Part shown: piece after piece, positions 1 to 7,943 of the stretch
Layout of the letters: each line of letters begins with the position of its first letter
How positions within the stretch are numbered: the stretch's first letter is position 1
Origin: Rhodospirillales bacterium 47_12_T64
Lineage (GTDB): Bacteria > Pseudomonadota > Alphaproteobacteria > Kiloniellales > Kiloniellaceae
Length of the DNA stretch: 10,898 nt
Assembly (NCBI GenBank): GCA_002162915.1
Contig: MABB01000080.1
Span: 1,085 to 11,982 of the forward strand
Direction: 5' to 3'
The notes under the pieces: model-generated
What the model saw: the letters and a program-made list of their open reading frames with translations, nothing else
Told to the model about the DNA's origin: nothing
Databases searched by the model: none
Translations under genes and position numbers: made by a program

Positions 1-67
1 TACTCTTGCACCAGGCCTAACCGAGATCTTCCCTGAAGATGACGATCAGGTCTCCGTTGTAGATTAA
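1..67 (+). CDS. C-terminal end of an upstream gene (partial, possibly MlaA-like)
   Basis: Frame 2 is open from the left edge to a TAA stop at 65-67 and encodes 21 residues ending in an acidic tail (EIFPEDDDQVSVVD). The other two plus frames are closed by stops within the segment. The stop lies two bases before the mlaC start codon, so the two genes are probably co-transcribed and translationally coupled. In alphaproteobacteria the gene next to mlaC is often the outer-membrane lipoprotein gene mlaA (vacJ), which would fit. The visible tail has no diagnostic motif, so identity rests on context only. Confidence 0.45.
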   Translation, partial: TLAPGLTEIFPEDDDQVSVVD

Positions 68-69
68 TT

Positions 70-708
70 ATGAATCGGCTTTCAAATCTTACATCTAATA
101 TAATCGCCCTCCTTGTGGGGGCGGCTTTATCTTTGGTGGTATCTACTTCCGCCAGAGCTGATGATGCAGGTCTGTTCCTTAAGGCCCTGCAAAAAGAAGC
201 GGTTACACAGCTGTCCAACGAAAGTGTTTCATCTGAAGAACGGGAACAGCAATTCAGATCCCTTCTAACTGAAAATTTTGATATCGGCGGCATGGCAAAA
301 TTTGTCGTCGGGAAATACTGGCGCAAAGCAGAAGATGGTCCTAGAAGTGAATTCATGACAATCTTTGAAGACATCATGGTTCAGCGCTTCCTGCCAACAT
401 TCGCTACATACACCAGTTCTGACTTCAAGATAACAAAGGTCGTTGCAAAACGCGATTTTTACATTGTTTTCAGTAGTGTAAAAACCGATGGCGGCGAGCC
501 AGCCAAAGTGTTATGGCGGATTAAAGCCAAAGAAAATTCCGGTTTTATAATTACAGACGTTGCCGCCGAAGGCATCAGCCTACGCAGCACTTATAAATCT
601 GATTACACTTCGGCTTTGAAGAGTTTGGGGGGAGATCTCTCTGCTCTAAACGTCAAGCTGCGGGATAAAATCAAGTCTGGCGATTTTGCTCCCAAGAATA
701 GCGGTTAA
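70..708 (+). CDS. mlaC: MlaC/Ttg2D-family periplasmic phospholipid-binding protein
   Basis: This is a 212-residue protein, the usual MlaC length. It has an N-terminal signal peptide: a hydrophobic stretch at about residues 10-27 and a likely signal peptidase I site after ARA at residue 30. The mature part shows MlaC family landmarks: FD-x-x-GMAKFVVGKYWR (70-85), and a C-terminal ITDVAAEGISL segment (161-171) followed by the STYKSDY region. In the Mla pathway MlaC ferries phospholipid across the periplasm between the MlaA-porin complex and the inner-membrane MlaFEDB ABC transporter, maintaining outer-membrane lipid asymmetry. No mlaFEDB genes are in the window. The ATG at 70 sits just after the stop of the preceding gene and has only a weak ribosome-binding site, which fits coupling. 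Related toluene-tolerance or hopanoid-linked (HpnM-like) paralogues share this fold and cannot be fully excluded. Confidence 0.88.
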   Translation: MNRLSNLTSNIIALLVGAALSLVVSTSARADDAGLFLKALQKEAVTQLSNESVSSEEREQQFRSLLTENFDIGGMAKFVVGKYWRKAEDGPRSEFMTIFEDIMVQRFLPTFATYTSSDFKITKVVAKRDFYIVFSSVKTDGGEPAKVLWRIKAKENSGFIITDVAAEGISLRSTYKSDYTSALKSLGGDLSALNVKLRDKIKSGDFAPKNSG

Positions 709-736
709 TTCTGCCCGCTTCTTCTTCATGACGATT

Positions 737-791
737 ACAAATAAAAAAAGAACCTTGGATATATTTCTTCCAAGGTTCTTTTTTTATTTGT
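737..791. terminator. Bidirectional intrinsic terminator between mlaC and ettA
   Basis: A perfect 23-bp inverted repeat pairs 737-759 with 769-791 around a 9-base loop. The GC-containing core (GAACCTTGG at 750-758) is flanked by seven A on the left and seven T on the right, so the hairpin ends in a U tract when transcribed from either side. It lies 28 bases after the mlaC stop and can stop transcripts of both convergent genes. Confidence 0.9.
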
Positions 792-823
792 TCGTTTCGG
801 ATATCGATAAAGCCGCCAGACAA

Positions 824-861
824 AAGGCCGCTGAAATATAAACACAATTTTCAACGGCCTT
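824..861 (-). terminator. Intrinsic terminator of ettA
   Basis: An inverted repeat pairs 824-836 with 849-861 around a 12-base loop. In minus-strand RNA all 13 positions pair, one as a G-U wobble. In plus-strand RNA the same position is a C-A mismatch, which suggests it serves the minus strand. A short U run (CCUUUUG) follows the stem. It lies 26 bases beyond the ettA stop, with the larger bidirectional hairpin behind it as a second barrier. Confidence 0.72.
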
Positions 862-886
862 GACTTTGAAGTCAGCTACTCAGCGA

Positions 887-2563
887 TTACCGCTTTAAAG
901 GTTTGTACTTAATACGGTGAGGTGTATCTGCTTCTGCGCCGAGACGGCGTTTGCGGTCTGCCTCATAGTCATCATAGTTACCTTCAAACCAAACGACCTG
1001 ACTGTCGCCCTCATAAGCGAGAATATGTGTCGCGATACGGTCAAGGAACCAGCGATCATGTGATGTCACCAGAACACACCCACTGTAGTCAAGAATGGAT
1101 TCTTCCAACGAACGCAGAGTATCGACATCAAGGTCATTGGTCGGTTCATCAAGCAGGATCACATTGGCACTTTTGCGCAACATTTTGGCGAGATGCACAC
1201 GGTTGCGTTCACCACCGGAAAGCTGACCAACCTTCTTTTGTTGATCGCCGCCTTTAAAGTTGAAAGACCCAACATAAGAACGTGATTGATAGGTGTGCTT
1301 ACCGATCTCGATGACATCAAGTCCATCAGCGATCTCTTCCCACACTGTCTTCTCAGGGGAAAGTGTGTCTCTGCTCTGATCCACGTAGCCGATCTCGACA
1401 GTATCACCGATTTTAAGCTCGCCATCGTCTGGCTGTTCTTGCCCAGTAATCATTTTAAAGAGTGTGGTTTTACCAGCACCGTTCGGTCCGATAATACCGA
1501 CGATGGCCCCTTTAGGAATCTTGAAACTCATGTCCTCGATCAAAAGTCGGTCGCCAAAGGCCTTACTGACATTGTTGGCTTCAATGACCAGATCCCCAAG
1601 GCGTGGTGCTGGCGGAATAACAATACGCCCGGGATCAGGAGCACGACTGCTCTCTTCTTGAACCAATGTCTCGTAGGCTTGCAAACGTGCTTTCGACTTT
1701 GTCTGGCGTGCCTTGGATCCCTGACGCACCCAGTCAAGCTCATCCTTGAGGTATTTCTGCTTGGCACTCTCTTGTTTTTCTTCAACCGCAAGGCGCTTTG
1801 TTTTTTGCTCAAGCCAGCTCGAATAATTTCCTTCGTAAGGAATGCCTTCGCCACGGTCGAGTTCGAGAATCCAGCCCGCGACATTATCTAGGAAATATCT
1901 ATCGTGCGTTACGCAAACAACCATGCCTTTGTATTCTTCAAGAAAGCGTTCCAACCAGGCAACAGATTCTGCATCAAGATGGTTGGTCGGCTCATCAAGC
2001 AGCAAAATATCCGGGCTAGAAAGTAAAAGGCGACAAAGAGCGACACGGCGACGTTCACCACCAGAAAGCTTGGAGACGTCTGCATCACCGGGAGGACACC
2101 GAAGGGCGTCCATCGCGATCTCTACCTGTCGATCAAGATCCCAGGCATCTTTCGCATCAATCAGTTCCTGTAAATCCCCTTGCTGAGCAATGAGATCGTC
2201 CATTTCATCCGGGTCGACTTCGGCAAACTTTGCGCTGAGCTCTTCAAATGCCACCAAAAGTGCTTTGGTTTCAGCAACGCCTTCAAAAACGTTTCCAGCG
2301 ACGTCTTTTGATGCGTCCAGTTCTGGTTCCTGAGATAAATAGCCAACCTTCACCCCGTCAGCGGCGCGTGCTTCACCATTAATTTCGGTATCAAGCCCTG
2401 CCATAATCTTCATAAGGGTCGATTTACCTGAACCATTCAGCCCCAAGACACCGATCTTGGCACCGGGAAGGAAATTCAAGTGGATGTTTTTCAGAACCTG
2501 TTTACCGCCAGGATAGGTTTTAGAAACCCCATCCATCTGATAAATATACTGATATGATGCCAT
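887..2563 (-). CDS. ettA: Energy-dependent translational throttle protein EttA (ABC-F)
   Basis: This is a 558-residue soluble ABC-F ATPase with two nucleotide-binding domains and no membrane segments. Domain 1 has Walker A GLNGSGKS (41-48), signature LSGGE (166-170), Walker B LLLDEP (187-192, catalytic E191) and H220. An EttA-type arm insertion lies at about 95-140. A charged linker of about 240-320 corresponds to the P-site tRNA-interaction motif. Domain 2 has Walker A GPNGAGKT (359-366), signature LSGGE (448-452) and DEPTND (472-477). Length and layout match E. coli EttA, which binds the ribosomal E site and gates the first steps of elongation according to the ADP/ATP ratio. The ATG at 2563 has a GGAG ribosome-binding site six bases upstream. 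It lies 168 bases after the kinase gene on the same strand, with no clear terminator in between, so some readthrough is possible. Confidence 0.95.
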   Translation of the reverse strand: MASYQYIYQMDGVSKTYPGGKQVLKNIHLNFLPGAKIGVLGLNGSGKSTLMKIMAGLDTEINGEARAADGVKVGYLSQEPELDASKDVAGNVFEGVAETKALLVAFEELSAKFAEVDPDEMDDLIAQQGDLQELIDAKDAWDLDRQVEIAMDALRCPPGDADVSKLSGGERRRVALCRLLLSSPDILLLDEPTNHLDAESVAWLERFLEEYKGMVVCVTHDRYFLDNVAGWILELDRGEGIPYEGNYSSWLEQKTKRLAVEEKQESAKQKYLKDELDWVRQGSKARQTKSKARLQAYETLVQEESSRAPDPGRIVIPPAPRLGDLVIEANNVSKAFGDRLLIEDMSFKIPKGAIVGIIGPNGAGKTTLFKMITGQEQPDDGELKIGDTVEIGYVDQSRDTLSPEKTVWEEIADGLDVIEIGKHTYQSRSYVGSFNFKGGDQQKKVGQLSGGERNRVHLAKMLRKSANVILLDEPTNDLDVDTLRSLEESILDYSGCVLVTSHDRWFLDRIATHILAYEGDSQVVWFEGNYDDYEADRKRRLGAEADTPHRIKYKPLKR

Positions 2564-2731
2564 TCGGCGCTCCAGATTAGACGTTTATTACATTGCAGAA
2601 ATACTGCGTTGAAGCGGTTTTAACCTATCCATCGATCAGGCGCAATCGTATCGCGCATCAACTTTAAATCCGCGGCCCTCACTCTTGGCTGGAATACAAT
2701 CACCTCGTGATGAATTCCCGGTACTCTCTGG

Positions 2732-5491
2732 TTATTCTCCGGCTTTATCGATTGAAACAGGTAGCGACAGAGGTAAGAACACGCCAAAAGTTGACCCCGT
2801 TGTACTGCTTTCAACCAATTCCAACCGCCCTCCGAAATATTTGACAATTTGCCGGGAAATACTCAGTCCCAGGCCCGTCCCGTGTGGCTTGTCCGTTAGC
2901 CCCTCTCGGGTCTGATGGAATTTTTCAAAAATATATTCCCGCGCACTCCAAGGAATACCCTTACCGTTATCAGTCACTGTTATCACGACCTCTTCTGCCT
3001 GGCTATAAACAGAAACAGATACCCACCCTTGCTCGTCACGGCAGAATTTCACCGCATTGGATAACAGGTTAACAATAACCTGCATAAGCCTGTCACGATC
3101 CCCTTTGATCAGAGGGAGATCTGAAGCAAAATTCACATCGAGACCAACCTCCCTTTCGCTTAAGATTGCCGACATGGTGTCCAGTGAATTTTCAACGATC
3201 TGAGGCACATCTATATCTTCAACGATCCATTCCATCTGACCGGCTTCAATTTTGGCAAGGTCAAGAACCTGATTGATCAAACGCGTCAACCTGACACTTT
3301 CTGTAACGATAATTCCAAGGAACCTGCTTTTCTCTTTCTCTTCGAGATCAGGGTGGTCGTTCAGAATTTCACTAAAGGATCGAATAGACGTCAGGGGAGT
3401 TCGGAGTTCGTGGCTAACAGTAGAGAGGAAATCATCCTTGAGGCGATCCAGCTCTTGTAGCCGCTCGTTTGCCGCTCGCAATTGCCGCGTTGTCGTTTCC
3501 AACTCTTGTGATTTTTGCTCAAGGTTTTGGCTGTATTCAATAACTTGTGAGGTTTCATCCAGGATCTTCATAACCTCTTCGATCCTGACAATCTCACCTT
3601 TGACAACCGAAGAGATCATCACCCGGGCGGAAGCCGCACCAATAGCCCCCGCCAAGAGGCGTTCGGTAAAGTTCACAAGGTCAGAATCAGCCATTTTAAC
3701 ACGGCGACGTTCAAGGCCTCTATCCCGGAAATACCCGCTAAAAGAACGATCCGCTCTCGCCCGTCCCAAAAACCTCACGAGCAAGTTGAACAGATCTTCC
3801 ACCGATGCAGATCCCTGCCAAATTTGTGAGCGCGGTCCTTGATCCGCATAACGATAGACATCAACAAACAACGCTCCTTGAACTCGCTCTAGCGCGGAAT
3901 GTTTGGTATAGAGCGAAATAAATACATAGGCACCGACGTTACAAACTGTCGTCCAAAAGAGGGCGTGCGTTAAATGATCCAATCCCTTGAGACCAAATAA
4001 TTCATAGGGTCGCAGAAAATCAATCCCCAAAGGGCCCGCAGCAATAAAAGTAATCGGTAAAAGACCCGACTTTGCAAAGGCAGGCAAAAGAAGCGTATAG
4101 GCCCAAACAGCAAACCCGAGGGAAAGTCCCGTTAAGGCTCCTTTACGATTACCGCCCTTCCAGAACATCCCGCCAAGCATCGCGGGAGCAAACTGAAAAA
4201 CCGCTGCGAAAGATATCAACCCAATGGTGACCAGCGCATCGCTTTCCCCCAGAAAGCGGAAATAGGCATAGCCGAACAATAAAATAAGGATAATACTGCT
4301 GCGCCTGACAAAAAGCAGCACCCCGGTAAAATCACTTCTCTCTCTTAAACCCAGCCATTTCAGGCGCAACAACACAGGCATGACCAGGTCGTTGCACACC
4401 ATCGTACTTAAGGCGATCGTGGCAACTATCACCATAGATGTTGCAGCAGAAAGCCCCCCAAGAAAAACCAGAAGAGCCAGAATTTCCTGACCGTGCGCCA
4501 TCGGAAGAGTAAGGATAAAAGTATCCGCGTTTACATCACCATCCGGGAATTGCAGTAACCCACCAAGAGCAATTGGCAGAACAAAGATATTTATCGCCAG
4601 AAGATAAAGTGGAAAAAACCAAACCCCCTTTCGCAGCTCAGGTTCGTTCACGTTTTCAACAGCAATGACCTGAAATTGTCGCGGCAAACACACTGCAGCC
4701 ACCATTGACAGTGTCGTCAACGTAACCCAGGTCGTATAAGCGCCTTCCTTCTGGAAAGTCATAAGCTGCATTAGTTCAGGCTGCTTAGCCGCCTCGGCAA
4801 ACAAGTCACCAAATCCATCATAGATCCCAAAAGTGACAAAGATACCTACCGCCAGAAAAGCAAATAGTTTGACCACGGATTCAAAAGCGATTGCCACCAC
4901 GACCCCATCGTGATGTTCACTGTTATCAATGTGCCTTGTACCAAAGAGAATAGCGAAAATTGCCAACACCAAAGCCACCCAAAAGGCTGTGTCTGCCACT
5001 GTCGCAATTGGTGGAGAATTCAGAGGCGCGATAACCTCGGGATATTGCTTGAGCACATTGAAACTGGTTGCCACGGCCTTTAGCTGAAGTGATATGTAGG
5101 GAACAATCCCCACAACCGCGATAAAAGTTACCAGAACACTTAAGGGAGTACTCTTGCCATAGCGTGAAGAGATAAAATCGGCGATTGAGGTAATACGATG
5201 AGCTTTGGTGATTCTGATGATTTTTTTTACGACAAGCCACCAGAGAACAAAGACCAGTGTCGGACCGATGTAAATGGGCAGAAAATCCAACCCACTGGAT
5301 GCCGCCCGACCAACAGAACCATAAAAAGTCCAGGAGGTGCAATACACCCCGAGGGATAAAGCATAAACGTAAGGGTGAGATGTAATCCCCGCTCCTCTTT
5401 CAGCACGCTTATCAGCAATATAGGCAATGGCGAACAAGAGGAGTAAATAACAGATTGAAGAGAGAATAATGATCCAGTCAACCAGCATCAT
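2732..5491 (-). CDS. SLC5-transporter-fused sensor histidine kinase (CbrA/CrbS-like)
   Basis: This 919-residue fusion starts with a sodium/solute symporter (SLC5/SSS) domain, about residues 1-530. It has roughly a dozen membrane helices, the family motif ADFISSRYGKS (104-114) and the conserved helix GGLSAATSMVIVATIALSTM (345-364). A STAC-type helical linker follows (about 563-645, including ERLLAGAIGAASARV at 610-624). A coiled coil (about 650-685) leads into DHp with SHELRTP (phospho-acceptor H694). The CA domain has N-box N812, DNGKG (841-845) and GTGLGLSI (871-878). I see no PAS domain and no receiver domain. Known relatives CbrA and CrbS sense or transport histidine or acetate-type substrates and signal to a partner regulator. 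The start codon overlaps the preceding gene by 14 bases and has an AAGGG ribosome-binding site inside that gene, so translation is probably coupled. Its phosphate most likely goes to the receiver protein at 5902-6285. The substrate is not determined. Confidence 0.93.
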   Translation of the reverse strand: MMLVDWIIILSSICYLLLLFAIAYIADKRAERGAGITSHPYVYALSLGVYCTSWTFYGSVGRAASSGLDFLPIYIGPTLVFVLWWLVVKKIIRITKAHRITSIADFISSRYGKSTPLSVLVTFIAVVGIVPYISLQLKAVATSFNVLKQYPEVIAPLNSPPIATVADTAFWVALVLAIFAILFGTRHIDNSEHHDGVVVAIAFESVVKLFAFLAVGIFVTFGIYDGFGDLFAEAAKQPELMQLMTFQKEGAYTTWVTLTTLSMVAAVCLPRQFQVIAVENVNEPELRKGVWFFPLYLLAINIFVLPIALGGLLQFPDGDVNADTFILTLPMAHGQEILALLVFLGGLSAATSMVIVATIALSTMVCNDLVMPVLLRLKWLGLRERSDFTGVLLFVRRSSIILILLFGYAYFRFLGESDALVTIGLISFAAVFQFAPAMLGGMFWKGGNRKGALTGLSLGFAVWAYTLLLPAFAKSGLLPITFIAAGPLGIDFLRPYELFGLKGLDHLTHALFWTTVCNVGAYVFISLYTKHSALERVQGALFVDVYRYADQGPRSQIWQGSASVEDLFNLLVRFLGRARADRSFSGYFRDRGLERRRVKMADSDLVNFTERLLAGAIGAASARVMISSVVKGEIVRIEEVMKILDETSQVIEYSQNLEQKSQELETTTRQLRAANERLQELDRLKDDFLSTVSHELRTPLTSIRSFSEILNDHPDLEEKEKSRFLGIIVTESVRLTRLINQVLDLAKIEAGQMEWIVEDIDVPQIVENSLDTMSAILSEREVGLDVNFASDLPLIKGDRDRLMQVIVNLLSNAVKFCRDEQGWVSVSVYSQAEEVVITVTDNGKGIPWSAREYIFEKFHQTREGLTDKPHGTGLGLSISRQIVKYFGGRLELVESSTTGSTFGVFLPLSLPVSIDKAGE

Positions 5492-5849
5492 TATCGCCCT
5501 TCACATTATTGGCCTCTACATTCTTGCTTCTATTGGTTTCGGGCAAGAGGGCATCTTCTTTATTCTTCACTGAACTCATCATTAAGGATGAATCATGTGT
5601 ACCACCGTAAGAGATTTCAGATGTTTTTCCTTGCTCATGCCCCCCCGACTTATCTCTTTCCCTCCAGGCAGACCAAGCAACTGCCGCGATAATCGCGCCC
5701 CACGCCGTAAAGAGGTAGATATAAAGAAGGGGTAAACCAAAAAGGAACTCTTCCTGGCTGAAAATAGATAGAATTAAAGGGCTAAAAAGAAGTAAAGCCA
5801 GAAGGAACAGTGCAATACTGCGATCCCCTCTTTCTCCTGGACGGCTCAC
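5478..5849 (-). CDS. Small two-helix membrane protein, putative SLC5 accessory subunit
   Basis: This 123-residue protein has two hydrophobic segments (about residues 12-30 and 38-61) and a hydrophilic tail of about 60 residues rich in Ser, Asn, Asp and Glu. The loop motif FGLPLLYIYLF (37-47) resembles the DUF3311/small symporter-subunit type that accompanies SSS-family carriers. That comparison is from memory and unverified. It overlaps the sensor kinase start by 14 bases and lies 52 bases after the response regulator stop, in one apparent operon. A role in assembling or tuning the transporter domain is inferred. Start choice: an in-frame TTG at 5864 would extend it by five residues, but a perfect AAGGAGG at 5854-5860 lies inside that extension and points to the GTG at 5849. 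Confidence 0.72.
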   Translation of the reverse strand: MSRPGERGDRSIALFLLALLLFSPLILSIFSQEEFLFGLPLLYIYLFTAWGAIIAAVAWSAWRERDKSGGHEQGKTSEISYGGTHDSSLMMSSVKNKEDALLPETNRSKNVEANNVKGDNDAG

Positions 5850-5853
5850 ACAT

Positions 5854-5860
5854 CCTCCTT
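5854..5860 (-). promoter_or_regulatory. Strong Shine-Dalgarno that sets the start of the two-helix protein
   Basis: The minus strand reads AAGGAGG four bases before the GTG at 5849. It falls within the longer reading frame that begins at the TTG at 5864, which makes that longer start unlikely. The ATG at 5853 just behind it is out of frame. Confidence 0.6.
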
Positions 5861-5901
5861 CCAAAGGCAGGAAATTCTTGGGACTATATAATTAATTAAA
5901 A

Positions 5902-6285
5902 CTAAGCTAGCTTTTCTTCTACACCCAGATGTTGCCGAACCAGTCTGACAACATCCTTGGTTGAAAAAGGCTTGGTCACAAAATCATCAGCCCCGAGTTC
6001 CATCCCCTTTAACCGATCTACATCGCGTCCCTTTGCGGTCAGAAGTATGATACGCATGTCTCGCCATGCTTGATTTGACCGCACTGTTTTTAAGACATCA
6101 AAGCCATCGCGTCTTGGTAGCATAATATCAAGCAACATTAAATCTGGAGGACGACTTTCCACCATTCGCAAAGCTGCATCGCCATCGCGCGCGATAAAGA
6201 CTTCAAATCCAGCCCTCTTCATCAGAAAGCTTAATGAGTCGACTATATGAGGTTCGTCCTCGACGACAAGAACCGTATGAGGCAT
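5902..6285 (-). CDS. Single-domain (CheY-like) response regulator
   Basis: This 127-residue protein consists of one receiver domain and nothing else. The acidic pocket is E9-D10, the phospho-acceptor is D53 (LLDIMLP), the switch residues are T83 (LLTAKG) and F102, and the conserved lysine is K105 (TKPF). All catalytic residues are present, so it should accept phosphate. There is no DNA-binding or enzymatic output domain, so it must act through another protein. The kinase encoded downstream is the obvious donor. The transcription factor encoded upstream, with its DHp-like insert, is a candidate acceptor (inference). The ATG at 6285 is preceded by a GGAGAAGGG-type ribosome-binding site. It lies 130 bases after the transcription factor gene on the same strand and may also have its own promoter in that gap. 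Confidence 0.93.
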   Translation of the reverse strand: MPHTVLVVEDEPHIVDSLSFLMKRAGFEVFIARDGDAALRMVESRPPDLMLLDIMLPRRDGFDVLKTVRSNQAWRDMRIILLTAKGRDVDRLKGMELGADDFVTKPFSTKDVVRLVRQHLGVEEKLA

Positions 6286-6342
6286 TTTCTGCCCTTCTCC
6301 GTTATCCGGTTATCTCTTTGTTATACTCCCAGCGGCTCATAC

Positions 6343-6370
6343 ATTACAGTCAGGCTGTCTGCTTTGCCAA
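6343..6370 (-). promoter_or_regulatory. Possible promoter for the response regulator-kinase operon
   Basis: The minus strand shows TTGGCA (6365-6370), a 16-base spacer and TGTAAT (6343-6348), located 58 bases or more before the response regulator start. The match to a housekeeping promoter is moderate. No terminator is visible after the transcription factor gene, so readthrough from upstream is an alternative. Confidence 0.3.
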
Positions 6371-6415
6371 GCTGTCATTTCTTTTATCCTAAGGTTGAGA
6401 CCCATTAATTCTGAT

Positions 6416-7930
6416 TTAGCTGCCAAGCAACACACTATCAGGGTGGGCAAAATCCAAACCATCGGCATAGACTACCTGTCGGGCAAAAGACACTTCACAT
6501 CCTAGACTTACGGCAAATGTATTTCCTGCTTGCCCAACCATAGTTCCCGGCTTTGTCACTGTTTTAGAAATCGAGAAATATACAGTTTGGTCTTCTGCGC
6601 GGAGAGAATGGAGGTTGACCCGGCCAGGTTTCAGAAAAGCATCCTGTACTCCCCAATCAGGAGACAGGACGCCATATCGCGGAATCCGAAGCCCCGAAGC
6701 GCTAAATTTTTTGGATATCTGCCCCGCTAAATCTACCCGAATGAAGTGAAAAGGAACCCCTTCTTCTTCTGGCTTTTGCAGTGTCGTCAGTCGATGACAA
6801 ACCTGTTCGAAGCCAACCCGAAATCGGCGACGTAAAAGGTCGATGTCATGCCGCAACTCAATCGCAGCTTCGCGAAATTGCGTATAGGGCATCATGAGAG
6901 CTCCCGCAAAATAACTCCCCAAAGCTTTCAAACATAAACTTCTCGCTTCTTCACCACTGACAAGGACATCAGATAAAGTTTTATCGAGGACATCAGCATA
7001 AGCGACTTCTGCAATTATCCGCGCCATTCGAAAGTTTAGAGAACTGACAGATAACGTTTCCATCAACCGGAGAATTCCTCCGTCTTCCCCTTCCAGTTCC
7101 CACATCCCCCGCTTGAGAGAGGACTGTGCTGTTACCGAAACAACCTCGACCTTTATCCCAAGTTGCTGGTCCAGATATCCAGCCAAAGCATCGAACAAGC
7201 CATAGGGTTTTGGGTCGCCCAAGCGTTCACGCAATTGGTCTGCGGCATGTTCAAGGGTCGGGAAATAATGGTCATTGACAGATAACATGTCGACCACTTC
7301 ATCCGTTGGTGTTTCACTAAGAAGTGCTGACTGCGCAGATTCCCCGTTAATAAAGTCGAACAATTCTCCGACCATTAAAGTTAGTCTTTGGCTTTCATCC
7401 ACCAGAACAGTTGTAAAACGATTTCGCTGGTGATCTGATAAATCGTCATTATCTTGAAGAATTTCCGCAAATGATCGTATTGAAGTGAGCTGAGTTAATA
7501 GCTTATGACTCGTCTCCGTAAAGTATGGATCAGCTGAAATAACCTCTCTCGCCTTCAGAGTATCTTCACGTGCATTACGAAACGCACGATAGAGCCGCAG
7601 CAAAGCACGGCTAATCTCGGGATGAACAGCAACAAAATCACCTAACGCAGCACCATCCGGTCTGGAACGGCCAAATAAAGGATCGGAAAAAAGTTCGTTC
7701 AACGCCGAGAGCAATCGTGCTTCTTCCCCGCCCGAAAGTTCACCTTCTTTAATGTTGAATGCGTCTTCTAATCTTTTTTGCAGCTTTCTTGATAAAGGCC
7801 GCTGATTGTGTTCAACAAGATTGAGGTAGGCTGCAGATATGCCTAATTTTGTTGCCATTGCAATCTGTGTCAGGCCAATCTGCCCTCTCAAATGCCGAAT
7901 TTTACGACCTGCAAATATCTGACGCGCCAT
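6416..7930 (-). CDS. XRE/ScfR-type transcriptional regulator with an internal DHp-like (HisKA) domain
   Basis: This 504-residue protein is numbered from the ATG at 7930. An in-frame GTG at 7948 would add six residues; neither start has a clear ribosome-binding site, but MARQIFAGRKIRHLRG resembles the usual family N-terminus. Residues 9-60 form an XRE helix-turn-helix (LTQIAMATKLGISAAYLNLVE). Residues about 207-504 resemble the M78-like plus ScfRs (DUF2083) part of RamB/PrpR regulators (TPTDEVVDML, NDHYFPTLEHAADQL, LGCEVSFARQVVYADGLD). Those proteins control acetate, propionate and glyoxylate genes. Between them, residues 134-200 align without gaps to the DHp domain of the adjacent kinase, with H142 in the phospho-acceptor position. 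There is no ATP-binding CA domain. The protein stops just where related ScfRs proteins carry a cysteine-rich tail. It lies upstream of the response regulator and kinase on the same strand, and probably is their transcriptional output. Confidence 0.85.
   Translation of the reverse strand: MARQIFAGRKIRHLRGQIGLTQIAMATKLGISAAYLNLVEHNQRPLSRKLQKRLEDAFNIKEGELSGGEEARLLSALNELFSDPLFGRSRPDGAALGDFVAVHPEISRALLRLYRAFRNAREDTLKAREVISADPYFTETSHKLLTQLTSIRSFAEILQDNDDLSDHQRNRFTTVLVDESQRLTLMVGELFDFINGESAQSALLSETPTDEVVDMLSVNDHYFPTLEHAADQLRERLGDPKPYGLFDALAGYLDQQLGIKVEVVSVTAQSSLKRGMWELEGEDGGILRLMETLSVSSLNFRMARIIAEVAYADVLDKTLSDVLVSGEEARSLCLKALGSYFAGALMMPYTQFREAAIELRHDIDLLRRRFRVGFEQVCHRLTTLQKPEEEGVPFHFIRVDLAGQISKKFSASGLRIPRYGVLSPDWGVQDAFLKPGRVNLHSLRAEDQTVYFSISKTVTKPGTMVGQAGNTFAVSLGCEVSFARQVVYADGLDFAHPDSVLLGS
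7331..7531 (-). other. DHp/HisKA-like segment inside the transcription factor
   Basis: Residues 134-200 of the regulator align over 67 ungapped positions with residues 686-752 of the neighbouring kinase, and I count 29 identities by eye. The H-box reads SHKLLTQLTSIRSFAEIL against SHELRTPLTSIRSFSEIL in the kinase. The histidine (H142, codon 7505-7507) and the threonine four residues later (T146) are kept. The acidic residue after the histidine is replaced by lysine, and the proline is replaced by glutamine. Confidence 0.8.
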
Positions 7931-7943
7931 GAGATTTACAACT

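Noticed and set aside
922..1891. Several open frames on the plus strand and in other frames across ettA
   Set aside because: They are shadows of the strongly conserved EttA frame, with no ribosome-binding sites or domain motifs.
2620..2731. Minus-strand frame in the kinase-ettA gap giving a 28-residue GTG peptide ending in RWIG
   Set aside because: It continues out of the kinase gene in another frame, has a poor start context and matches nothing I know. The gap itself shows no clear terminator or promoter.
4071..4078. A second TTTGCAAA inside the sensor kinase gene
   Set aside because: It lies in conserved coding sequence for the SLC5 domain, away from any promoter. One chance copy of an 8-mer in about 11 kb is not surprising.
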